Assembly: GCA_035610365.1 (NCBI GenBank)
Contig: CM069439.1
Span: 18,861,533-18,925,532 of the forward strand
DNA length: 64,000 nt
Direction: 5' to 3'
Source of the DNA: Aquatica leii
Taxonomy: Eukaryota; Arthropoda; Insecta; Coleoptera; Lampyridae
Shown: piece by piece, positions 10,562-22,300 of the stretch
Layout of the letters: the number at the start of each line of letters is the position of its first letter
Numbering within the stretch: position 1 is the first letter of the stretch
The notes under the pieces: generated by a model
What the model saw: the letters and a program-made list of their open reading frames with translations, nothing else
What the model was told of the DNA's origin: nothing
Database searches by the model: none
Translations under genes and position numbers: made by a program

Positions 10562-12620
10562 ATGCACAATAGAAGTCGAGTAGATTTTTATCGATGTTGC
10601 GGCACAGCATCGGGTATAACTTTAGCAGTAGGGTGTTAGAAGAGGCAAGCTTCTGGGTGATATGGGATTTCCATAACCGTTTCTTGTCTAGAATGAAGCC
10701 GAGGTATTTGGTCTCGTCCACCCAAACTACGTTGTTGCTTTTGACTTTTATTCGCCAGTCTTCGTACCAGTTGTCTATCGAAATGAGATTTGATGATTTC
10801 TGTGGGCTTGAGCGGGATGTTGCCAAATCGGCTGTATCGTCGGCGTAGAAGATATACGTGAGTCCGTCGAAAGAAGATGTATAGCAGTGGGGATAGCGTA
10901 GATCCTTGAAGAACGCCGGCTTGTATGTGACGTGGAGTGGATTTGGCGGTGCGAATATTGATCGCAAACGAGCGTCGATTGAGGAAGGAGCCGATGAGTT
11001 GGACCATGGAAACGTTGATGCCTAGACGGTGCATCTTTTAGAGCAGACCTTGTCGAGGAAGACGCCATCGGTGACGTCGCGATGGCTGAAGCCGTCGATG
11101 ATCTGCTCTACGACGCGCAGGGCTTGGTGGACGGTGAAGTGTTTTTTGCAAAAACCGAACTGATCTTGGGGGATGATTTGGTTGGTGTCGACTTGTTTCT
11201 GTAATTTATTGAGAATTATTCTTTCCCTTCCCAAGAATCAGAAGTAAGCTGATTAGACGGTAGTTTTGAGACACGACGTGATCTTTTCCGGGTTTGGGAA
11301 TTATTATGATATCCGCGGTTTTCCATTGATGTAGAAAGTGTCGGAGTTTTTAAAGTTTGAAAATTGCTGTTAAGGTGGCTTTACCGTTTTTGGGGTGAAG
11401 TTTGCGGGCTTTATTGAGAATGCTATCGTTCCCGGGAGCTTTGTGCGGTTTGAGATTATTGATTTCCGCTTCGATTTCTTTGGGAGAGGTGTGCCTAATG
11501 AGGTCGTTTGTGATGGACGTCAGGATGCGTCTGACCTCGCGGTGGATAGAATTCGTGCGACGGAGCTTTTCGTCGTCTAGATGGTTTGCTCTGAATTGGA
11601 GTTCGAGCGGGTCGGTGAAAACTTCGGCTTTGTATAGATCCGAGTAAATTAGACCTCGGGGGCCGTGGATTGCGGGCATGAGAGGCTTGTTCCTGTTTTT
11701 AAGGATGTTGCCATTTACCAGACGCTGTAGTCTTGTGGATTTAGTGACTGAAGTTTGTCATTGAAAAGCAGATTACGATGCTGTTCGATCTGAATTCGGA
11801 TGGCGATTTGAGTTGCGTTAAGAGCTCCTTTATCCTTGGGATGACGGGTGCGTTGCCATCTGCGTCTTAGACGGTTTTTCTTGGTGATGTGGTCGCGAAT
11901 GTGAAGTGGTAGTTGGAGCGGATCGGACGTGGTTTTAGTGGTTTTTGAGATGTATTTTTTTGACAAGGTCTGCGAAACTGTCAACCGCTGCTTGAAGTTG
12001 GGGAATTATATCAATGGCAGGTACTTGGGTTATAAGTTTACTGGCCCCCAATTGGAAAGATGGCCACATGGTGATGTTCATTTCGAATCGAAAGTTATCG
12101 TTTTTTGCTTCATCACCGAGTTGTATAATCACGGGCTCGTGGTCGGAACTAAGGCCGGAAACGGTAGTTAAATCGTGAAGTAGCTTGATGTTATTGAAAA
12201 TAGCTATGTCGATGACGTCAGGAAGTCCGTTGTGGAGATAAATTGTAGGTTTGTAGGGTCCGTCTACGACGAAGTTTCGGGTGTTGGCGAGGTCTTGCAG
12301 GAGTCGGCCATTGCTGTTCGATTTCCTGCTGTGCCAGTATGGAGGTTTCGCGTTAAGATGTAGGCAGCGCACAGAACGATGTGTCCGTTGTGGCGTTGGA
12401 AATGTGGTGGAAGATGGACCGTTTGACTTAGACGGCCGTACCTCCTTCGCGACCTGTGGTTTAGTTGATATTATATTTTGTATAATTGCGAATCTTTGAA
12501 TTTTCGCAGTTTCGAAGATGGGTTTCGGAGACAAGAGTCGCCATGCTGCGGACGGTGGAGGAATTCTTGAAACTCAAGTTTTTTGTTGAGAAGACCATTG
12601 GCGTTCCAAATTGCAATGAG
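10562..12620 (-). pseudogene. Jockey pol (endonuclease and reverse transcriptase), broken
   Basis: The apurinic-type endonuclease begins near 12620 with LIAIWNANGLLNKK, and its later part (12534-11935) includes LPDVIDIAIFNN and GLSSDHEPVIIQL; SDH is the catalytic histidine region. The reverse transcriptase (11679-10562) has LKPHKAPGNDSILNKA, then DQFGFCKKHFTVHQALRVVE, GVLQGSTLSPLLY and the catalytic IFYADDTADLA, followed by DETKYLGFILDKKRLWKSHI. These are standard Jockey RT blocks. The frame changes at least five times, and the protein is cut off before its end. Confidence 0.75.
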
Positions 12621-13853
12621 GAGTAAGTTTGGCGAGGAACTCTCTGATTAGGACGTGCTTTTCCCTGGTAATCTCGGTGTGAGTCTTCGTCTGTTCGGCG
12701 GTGGTAGTTGACATAGGAACGGTATACTCAACCTGGGCAAACGAGACGGTGGGGTTCACCGGCCTGGCTGAAGGGGCTGCTGAAACAGGTGCTAAACGAT
12801 TAGTGCGGTAGTTACTTGTCGCTGTCTTGGATGGGCTGGGTATCCCTTGTAGTTTGGCGGGTGATCGTTCCTAGAGTTGCAGCACGTGGACGAACCGTCT
12901 TCTCGCTTCTTCGGACACCCGTAACTGAAGTGGAACTCTAGGCACTTGACGCATCGAGGGGTTTTTCCACATTCTCTGGTGGAGTGTCCAAAGCGCTGGT
13001 ACCGGTAGCACTGCCTGATGTCGCCTCTGGGGTGTGGGGTCTCGACGCAGACTTGGACGACTTCGATATCGGTGATATCGATAATCGTCGCCTCCGGGGT
13101 TTTTCTGACAAAGGTAGGCGGCGGTGGCATCGATAGACGTGTCGCATAACGGTTGGTTTTTCTTCAGCTGGTACGAGTGGAACTCCTGGCGTACTTCTTC
13201 TAACGCGTGCGTCACAGTCCGGAAGTCTTCGGGAGAGGCGACGTGAATAGCGACTCCGTTCCGGGTGGTTTTGCCTTGGAAACGTTAGATTCGCGTAGAC
13301 TTTGCATCGCCTTACCGTAGTCCCTCTGGTTATGAAGGACAAATGGAGGATCTTATACCTGCGGGTTGTTTCGGCGGCGTTCACTGCTTTTCCGGTTTCT
13401 CGAGGCCAGCGAGACGTTTTCACTTGTTGGTCGTCACGGTCCATTCTTGATCCATGGGCTCTTCTGGCGCAGGTTCGGTGGTAGTTGTGGGCACAGTCGC
13501 GGGCTTGGTGGTGGGCACGGCGGGAGTTTGATAGTAGGCGTGGCGGCAGGCTCGGTACGCCTAGACTTTGCCGGCGTCTCCATCGGCTCCGGGCTAGGCG
13601 TCAGATTGTCTGGAGTCTCAACGCGGGAAGTGGTCTCAGGCGACGGCTGGTTCTTCTTTTTCATCTTAAGGACAGGTGCCGGAAGGACGTCAAGCAAACG
13701 ATCCAGCTTCTTCGTCATCTTGGTGAGCTGGTGACGGAGCTAGCGGTTTTCTTTGGTGAGCGTCCTCACCTGGTCTTGAAGAAACTTCATCGTCGTGGCA
13801 GTGTCGGCTGCTACGTTGGTCCAATCGTGCTCAGAGAGCGTGATCAGATCCAT
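12610..13853 (-). pseudogene. Jockey gag with CCHC zinc knuckles
   Basis: The frame starts MDLITLSEHDWTNVAADT at 13853, with a coiled-coil-like stretch (FLQDQVRTLTKENR), then a proline-rich linker (about 13718-13434). Further on (13130-12792) comes the nucleic-acid-binding part: CYRYQRFGHSTRECGKTPRC followed by VKCLEFHFSYGC and a third Cys/His cluster ending in PNYKGYPAHP. This three-knuckle arrangement with the final Y-x-G-x-P is the Jockey-clade gag signature. The first knuckle has Tyr where the second Cys is usual (CYRYQ for CYRCQ). Several frameshifts break the ORF. Confidence 0.75.
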
Positions 13854-13939
13854 GTTAAAATTCTGACTGAATTTTATAAAAGACTTTAGCTGAAAAATTG
13901 CCTAAAGACGCCTTAATTTAATGATTAATAAATTTTGTT

Positions 13940-16900
13940 TATAAATCACGATTTGACATGGGAAGAAAGAAGAGTACAAAGAGGAATAATGAACATAGCG
14001 GAAGGAAAAAGAGTATGGGTAGGATACAAAAAAATGGAAACGGATACATATGGAACGTCAGGGACAGGAGACTGAACAGAGAAAGGGGAGCAAAAATAAG
14101 TAAACAAAGGCCGAAGGGGGGCGATAAAGGAAAGACGGTTGACGAAATGACAAAGAAAAGGAATTATGAGTATGGAAAGGGAAAAAAAAGTAAGAAAGAA
14201 GCACAGGGGGAGATGAGTGAGCTGAGTATTGTATTGGAACGTAGTGGGAATAAAGAACAGAAACATGATTTTTGAAAGTACATCAAGGAACAGGATATAG
14301 TGGGATTACAGGAGATAAGGATGGAAGAAAAAGAATGGGAGTGGTGGGAAAAAAAGTTGCCGGAGGAATTTGAGTGGGTAGTGCGACATGCAGAAAAAGA
14401 GAAGAGTAAAGGGAGCGCAAAAGGGGGAATAAGAAAAATGGTTGGGTCAGGAAAAGAAAGAGAAAGTGCAACAGTGGCGAAAAACAAAAATAAAAATAGT
14501 AACGGTTTATAGCAGCAGAATGAAAGAGTCAAGAAAAAACATAGAAGAGATGATAAAAGAGAGGGCGGAGGTATTGATAATATTAAGAGGGGACTTTAAA
14601 GCAAGAATAAGGGAAGAGGGGGGAATACTAGAAAGGAAAGGGGCGGGAAAAAGACAAACAAAGGACAACGTGATAAATAAAGAGGGAGAAGAACTGCTGG
14701 AAATGTGCAACGAAAGGGGGTGGGAAATAATGAATGAGAACAGAGAAGAAAAAGGAATCTGAGAGTATACGTACATAGGAGAAAGGGGAGAATCAATAAT
14801 AGATTTTGTAATGACAAATGAAGAGGCTGGAGAAAAGGCGAAGACATTAAAGTGGGAGAAAGGGTAGAGTCAGACCACCAACCACTGGAATTGACAAGGA
14901 AAGGAAGAGAAAGAAAAAAGAGAGAAGATGAGGAGTACGTAACGAAAAAAATGTGGACAGAAGAGGATATAAAAAGATACAAAGAGAGAATAGGGAAAAC
15001 GGTATGGGTAGGAAAGGGATTACAATAGAGTGTGGAGAAAATGTGAGAGATGATGGAGAAAGCAACAGGGAGAGTCAGATTTAGAAAGTGGAAGGGGGAA
15101 AAAACGTGATGGAAGAAATGGTGGGATAGAGACTTCAAGGAAGAAAGAAAAATGCAAGAAGAGCATTAAGACAGTGGAAAAAAAGGAGGAAAGAAAAAGA
15201 AGAATACAAAGAAGCAGTATAAATACACAAGGAAACATGCAAGATAAAGAAGGAAGAAAACAAAAAGAAACAAGAGGATCAGATCAATGGAATAAAAACC
15301 GAAGATGTATGGAAGTACCTAAAGAAAGAAAGGAAGAGAAAAACGACGACAAAGGGAATACGAGGAAGGAACTGTAGAAAAAAGGATGACTGAAATACTA
15401 AATAAAATATGGAAAGGGGAAGGATTCCCGGATAGATGGAGAGAGGGAATAATATGACTGATCCCTAAAAAAGGAGACAGAAGTAAAGTCAAGAATTACA
15501 TAGGGGTAACATTATTAAGCACGGCATACAAAATATATGCGTTAGTGCTACAAGGAAGACTACAGAAGGAAATAGAGAAAAGAATAGTTTGGTATCAGAC
15601 GGACAAGTAGAATTCAGAAAGGGAAGAAGAGTGATAGACAACATATATATATATATATACTGAAACACTTGGCGAATAGAGAGCTAGAGAAAAAAAGGGG
15701 GAAAATGGTAGCACTATTCGTAGATTTAAAAGCCGCTTTTGACAGAGTGAACACGGAAAGACTGTGGGAATACATGAGGAGAAAAAAAAATCAATGAAAT
15801 ATTAATATAAAAATGGAGGAAATTTACGAAGAAACGAGGAGCAGGGTGAATGGGGTAGAGAGCGAGAAATTCATTACAGAGAGAGAGTTGAGACAGAGAT
15901 GCCCACTGAGCCCAAGTCTGTTTGCAGTATATACGGGGGATCTGGAGAAGACAACGAATGGACAACAGATAGGAGGGATAGTAGTAGGGAAAGTGAAGCT
16001 ATGGGCGTATGCGGATGACATAGTGTTGGTGGCTAAGGAGGAAAAGTAAAGGAAGGAGATGATGAAAACGCTGGAAAAATACAGAAAAAAAAAGAAATGG
16101 AAGTAAACACGGAGAAAACAAAAATAACGGTATTTGGAAAAGGAGGGGGAAAAGAAAAAAAGAGGAGTGGAAATGGAGGGATGAGAAAGTGCAGCAAGTG
16201 AAGAAATTTATGTACTTGGGTTACACGACGAAGCCGGATAATGAGGGAGAAGGAAAGAGTGAGGAAAGGAAACAGGTTAATAGGACAAGTGTGGGGCGTG
16301 GGGGAAAGGGTGTTTGAGGTGGACATAGAAAAAAGAAGGCTGCTGTTTGAAAAGTTAATACATAAAAAGAGTAAAGTATAAAGAGGTAGAAGGGAAAAAA
16401 ACTGGAAGTGGGTATTAAGGCTAGACAGAGAAACACCGGGGTATATTATAAGAGAGGAAGTGCAGGCAAAAAATAAGAGCAGAGACAGGAAAAAGGGCCA
16501 TAAAATACAAGGAAGAACTGAGCGTAAGAACAGAATGCAAAATATTAGAAGAATGTTAAAAGTAGATAAAGGGAGGAAAAGTAAAGTACGGGCAGGATGG
16601 CAGAGAAGAATATTACAAAAGAAACGGGTACGCGAGAGAAGAAGTTGGAGAGATTAAGAGAAGAGGGAGTAGGAGTAAGAGAAGAAATAATAGGCAGAGA
16701 TAGGGACATCGAAAAACAACAATATGATGGACAAGGATAAAAGAGGGCAGATATAATATCAATTATAATAATATCAAGGGGAAGAGGTACAAAAATATTT
16801 AAAGGTTAAAGGGAATAAAAGCATCAAGAAGAAAAAAATGATAGCACGGTTCAAATGTGGGAACGAAGAGTTAGGTAATAAATACTGGAAAAAAAAGAAA

Positions 16901-17170
16901 AGATGCGCAGACTATGTGGAGAAGACACAGAGGACCTTAATCACATGAGAAATAAATGCAGAGAGTTAAGAGGAGAGGTTAAGAAAGTAGAGGAAATCTT
17001 AGAAAAAAACGGAAAAGGAGCGGAGTGGATGTAAGAAGTATGGAGGAGGAAAAAGTTATTGCAAAAAATGTAATTAAGAATGTAATGTAGTGTAAATGTA
17101 AACGGGGTAAATTGTAAATAGGGGAAACACGAAGCAATTTGTAAACTAAGTAAGAAATCAAATAAAGTTT
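13940..17170 (+). mobile_element. Purine-rich non-LTR retrotransposon (R1/LOA-like), broken
   Basis: A plus-strand LINE of lysine- and glutamate-rich proteins. Endonuclease pieces include EQDIVGLQEIRMEEKEWEWW (14284-14343), GDFKARIREEGGILERKG (14590-14650) and YTYIGERGESIIDFVMTNEE (14767-14826). RT pieces include FAVYTGDLEK and the catalytic WAYADDIVLVAKEEK (16003-16047). The 3' end has IARFKCGNEE and a Cys/His cluster near 16850-17000. The plus strand is almost all A and G for 3 kb. It ends near 17170 in an A-rich tail after AATAAA. A second copy of the same family is at 59796-61572. Many stops show it is dead. The clade is uncertain. Confidence 0.75.
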
Positions 17171-19303
17171 TGGTTAAACTATATATATTAATATATAAAT
17201 TAATGTATGTGTTTTTCTTAAATATCGTTAGATTTAATCAGTTACGTGTAGTTCTAATCGTGTAAATATTTTGTTCATAAATACATTAGTTTTAAAATTG
17301 GTTACAGTATAAATATAGAGTTAAGATTAGAAATAAATTTAAAATAAATGGGTCGACTTCATCACCACCTAACAATGGAAAGCTTGAGGACAGTCTTTCA
17401 ACTCGCCCTGGAAGAGTTATATTCGAGGACTTGCAGAGGTCGCAAAAGATAACTATTTCCTTTTAGATAGCATAGTTTATAAATAACGGTAATTATTAAG
17501 CAAAAGTAGACTAGTTTTTACTACCAATGTAATAACACAGATAAAATTGTTCGATTAAGAAAATAAATCTTTTTAAAAACTAATTATTTGGTAACCCAAA
17601 TAAAACTTAAGCATATACAAATATTTTTTTACGATATTATATCTTAACTACAAAAAATGACATAAAAAAAGACAGCATAAACAAGTTCCTTCGATAATTT
17701 GGCGTTAACCAACACAACTTTGGAAGGAATCGGAATATGCCGGTTTTTGTTGAGAAATTAAGAAGTTATGCAAGTTTTGTTTTTTGAGTTGTTAGAAAAA
17801 TGTTTGAATAAGAAAATGTTGATTTAGTTTAATTGATAACGAACAATTTTGTGGTGTACGTGGTCAATTAGCCGACTTTAGACGTATTTTCTTATATGAT
17901 CTCAACAAACAATTCCGGTTAACAAATTTGCAAATATGTTGGCTTTTCAATCATTTCTATCTTTAATCTCGCTAGTTTTAATTTTAATACATATATTGTT
18001 TTGAGCTTCATTTGTTTACGTATCTTAGTTGCATTTAAATTTAAATAAAAGACCAATTTATATTTGAATTAATGCGGTAACTGATTTGGGTTTTTAAAAC
18101 CAAATCGTAAATGATTTTAAAACTTTTTGTAGGTATGCAGTAATTTGAAAAAAAGTAAAATTGTGATTCGATTGAATTAGTAAATAAGAAAAATACGTTC
18201 CTGATTTTGAATTTTTACGCAACAGTTGGAATTTAGTGCCATGCGCACTAGATAAGTTTATGAGTTTATCAAGAAAAGATTAAACACAGTTAGGGCATCT
18301 TTGGTTAGGGCAAGTTATGGTGTTGTGGTAGTTATGTAGTGATTTAAATGTAGTTTTGTTTGATTAATCTTGCGATGTTTTTACTGAATGTGTGTTATAT
18401 TAAAACCCAGTTTATGGTCACAAAAAATAACTAAAAACAGGAGTTAAATGCTTGTTCGCAGGTTAAAAAGTTTATCAAAAGTTTATAATGAAACAAAATA
18501 ACAAATAAGAGATGAAGTTTAAATTTTCAACTTAACCTTATTTTTGCTGCTCGACACGTATATATTCGTAAAAAAAATGTGTGCTCCATATCTGCTTCTT
18601 ATTTTAAACTAATTCCACATTCAACACATCTATGAGCAAGTATTTATATTAATTTTATAAATATTTATTTTAACAGTCTTACTTATAATATTAATTAACG
18701 AACGAACTCGCTGCATCCAAATTCGTCAAACCGCTTTACACGAATAAACACGCATCCACTGAAATACGTGCGCAAAGCGAGCACAAAATCTCGAAACGTG
18801 TTGCGCAGCTAAAAAGTTAAGATCTTATTTGTGCGTACTAAAATGCGCAGAATACAAAATTGCGTCGACAGCTGCCATTACCAATTTAGCAAAATCGTTG
18901 CAATATCCATTATTATTTAACTTCACTACATTTAATTTTGCAATAAGTAAAATAGGCAGAAAATATAAATTCAGTATCTAAAAAACTTAAGAATCGAATT
19001 TATTTTTTTTAATTCTCATTTGGCGAATATAGCAGATCATTATAATTCTTATGTTATTTAATCCTCTTCTATTTCTTATTTTTTGTCACCATACACTGGG
19101 CTTAAGAGCTAATTATTGATATACAATTTGTTACAAATCGGTAAGGTGATTGAAGTTGTAAATATCTGTGTTTTGACGAAAGACTAAAAATTTAATCTTC
19201 TATCTTCGAGTGCAGCTTATGAGTTTAGTGTCATTTTGAAACTAATTTTTACTTTATACGAAAGTACTTTGTGAGGTGCCTTTTATATCACAATTAAACA
19301 ATT
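17171..19303. other. Non-coding AT-rich DNA upstream of the second cadherin gene
   Basis: About 2.1 kb with no credible open frame, RNA gene or transposase motif. It probably includes the promoter of the cadherin gene starting at 19304, but no TATA box or initiator stands out. Confidence 0.4.
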
Positions 19304-19385
19304 ATGAGTACTAGAACAAGGAATTACTGCCTAATTTTATTCTATTTATTGCATTCTACAAACTCGTACATGAACACCGAAATAG
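19304..19385 (+). CDS. CadN2: Cadherin exon 1: signal peptide
   Basis: ATG at 19304 opens MSTRTRNYCLILFYLLHSTN followed by SYMNTEI. The basic start, the hydrophobic core YCLILFYLL and the small residues after it form a typical signal peptide. The donor ATAG|GTAAGA leaves phase 1, which fits the acceptor at 25885 exactly (shared glycine codon). The link to exon 2 across 6.5 kb is inferred from phase, strand and the need for a signal peptide. Confidence 0.6.
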
Positions 19386-22300
19386 GTAAGAAAATTATTA
19401 ACTTTTAACCTCAATAAGTGTGACATTATGCCTTGCACTATTTTCCACGTATTGAATCTTTTTACCGAGGTTTCGAAATTTCTCGAATAAGGACAAAGGT
19501 ACACTCAATTACACAAAAAATGGGACACATTGGTAAGTTTGAATCAACTAGTGAGCGGTGTAAACTAGGTGAGTTAGCGAATGCGATCGACAATCATTCG
19601 GGCCCGTTCGCCATGCTATTCAAGAAATTCAATAAATTATAAACATTGACAATACCAGAAGATCAAATTTTGTTTATCCGCAAAAGCTAAAAAATCAATA
19701 TCTTCTTATTTTCGAATGATTTGGAAGTAGCCCATATGCTTCCCGAAAAATCGTCCAAAGTGTGTTAATGGCTTTTGGGGGTTCCAAATAAGAATCCAGT
19801 GAGTTTGCGACGAATTCTCAGTTCTGCTTAAGTTGTGGAAATCAAAAAACCACGAAACTATCGCACTTTTTTTAGTTTTTTGCTTATAACTCCTAAACGG
19901 CGCATCTTACCGAAAATTTTATCCCATATTTTAAACATTAAATTATGCCTCGAATGGTTCGTAAAAATCAGCTCAGTCGTTTAGCCGTAATCGATTTTCA
20001 AAATTGTTTTGGGGTTTCAGAAATTCTAGGATTCGTGCCCCCCTTCCCTCCTACTGGATTCGCACCTGGACACTCCAAAATGATGTTGTGGTATTAAAAT
20101 ACAAGAAAGCATTATAATGAGTAATATTTTATTAAAGGTAACAACAGATGTATACAAACGATAACAGTATTAGTTGTCTAAAAAATCATAATATGAAAGA
20201 GGTACAATGTACTCAGTTGGCGATTTTTTTTCGTTATTTAGGAGAAGACAGTCGCTCTTCGCCGATCACGTCATCTACCTCCTCATCCTCGAAATCTTGA
20301 GAATGAGGATTTATTTCTTGCTCTCTTTCGATGATATCAATCTCCTCGTCACACTGGGTAGCATCAAGGATAACATCAGGACGAAATTGAGGCATGCGTG
20401 TCCATTGCAGGTTATACAGATGGTAGTGCATTTTATCCCTGCCTTCCTACAGGAGTAAGCTGTTTTGCACCTTTCTTACATGTGCACGATATGGAGTTTA
20501 CAAGTTCTTGTAGGGCCGGATCAGTCGTTGTGATGGGGAGTCAACCCATTAGTTTCCATCTCCATCTCTCTGGATCTAGTACATTACTCCTCCATACCTG
20601 CACTTGTAAATAAGTTCTGAAGGGGTGCTGGCGACCCAGACAGCACATTACGTCTTAGTGACGTCAAAATTACGTACGATACGTCATTAAGACGTGTCAC
20701 TGTCGTATTATGACGTCAGTGTGCTACCTGGGGAGCCGCTTCTGTAGGAGGCAAGGACGCCAATTCAAAATTCTTTTTTGAAAGTGACCTCTGGCAGAGG
20801 TCAAACCTCACTTGATTGAGGGAGTTGCTGCTCCCACTTGTGTACAAGGTTTTTATGAAGTGAACTCCTGCTTCTGCAACTTGATCTGGAGTTGCAATAG
20901 GGTGAAGAAAAATAGAGACTTGATGAAGGAGGTTTTGGTCTGCCATGAATTTCTTGATCAATTTTATTTTCCCCTGGCGGAAAAATGAGTTTGTAGTGTG
21001 GCACCCCGTGGAGGCGTGGAGAAACAAGACATGGTCTTCAGATAGTCGGCAATTGCTCGGAGTGTAAAAGACAGTTTCCTGGTTTTGTTTTCCGGGTTTG
21101 ATAAGAAACACGTTAGAGATTGACTCTTTAAAGACAGCAACATGAAAAGTAAGCAAGACTAACAAATCGGCGTCGTCTCTCACTATGAAAACATTGCCTC
21201 CCTTTTTAGACCTCTTCACTGCTGTGCTCACTATCAGAGAATCTGCATCTTTCGAAGCTTGCTTTACGTGAATGCTCTCGTCCATCAGTTTGTCAGCATC
21301 GATATGAGATGTTTTCGTTGTGATCATTCAACAAGAAACGATCTTTTGGCATTGTGGCCTTGGTATGTTCCTGAAATAGAACCGACGAAGATGACATAGC
21401 ACGAGCTCTTCGCGCTCTTTCAGCAGATTTTATACTATTCTCGTCCACATCCTCTCGGTATCCATCGAAAATTATGGTGATACTGTCAGACTTATAATTG
21501 GATTTCACGTAATTTACGTACTTGTGAACAATATTGGAAAACTGTTTTCCGCTGTTCCATACAATTCTGTGCAGGAGGAAACCACCATCCACTACGTAGT
21601 TTGCATTCACAGTGAGATCCACTTTGATTGGAGTGAACAGCTTGTACAGTCATCATCAAACAATGAAAATGGGTACGGGGCCCATTCGAATCCAAAGTAC
21701 GATTCAAGCTGAAGCTGTGATATCATTTGAAATGGAATGCGGCGAAAAATCGTGTCCGGACTGATGGGGGCTGAATTTTCGTTGATTTTTGCTGTAGCCT
21801 TCACGGCTTGTATAGATTCTTTGAAGTTTTTTCTTTCAATGGCTGTACCTTTTTTAAACGCTTTGCTGATGGACATGTGGGAACTCATTTCAGGGAATGG
21901 GTCATGGCACTTAAACCATTTGCTAAATTTCTACAAATCGGGATTGTCCCTTCGTATTCTGCAGTTTGTCGTATCAGCATGCTGATCGGATGTTGAGAAG
22001 GAGACTTTACAGTACTCCTCAATTTGATGACAAATCTCCACTGCAGTGAGCATGTCAGCGATCCACCGAGCTACAGTCCCATCGCTAACTCCCCGTTCAC
22101 GGGATAGCCTTCCACAAAAAGATATTGCTCTCATGAGCACTTGCTCGATGGTCCTATCTGACCAATGCTTTTCATTTTAGCATGGATCAGTTTTGTATTG
22201 AGGTCCTCCATATCCTGTAGGTAGAGTTGACTAGCTTTTGCGTAGCTGAAGTGTCCGCTGGTGTGAAAATATGGAATCATGTGTCTCACGCTCTGCAAGT

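Larger units (their letters stand above)
10562..13853 (-). mobile_element. Jockey-clade non-LTR retrotransposon, 3'-truncated
   Basis: A minus-strand LINE runs from a gag start near 13853 down to 10562. Gag, endonuclease and reverse transcriptase appear in the expected order, but all are frame-broken. The element is odd in lacking its 3' end: it stops inside the RT C-terminal region (NIDKNLLDFYCA), directly against the transposase relic. LINEs normally lose their 5' ends on insertion, so this edge probably reflects a later deletion. Confidence 0.8.

Noticed and set aside
13958-16657. Many minus-strand Ser/Phe/Leu-rich open frames
   Set aside because: They are antisense shadows of the purine-rich LINE; stops are rare because of base composition.
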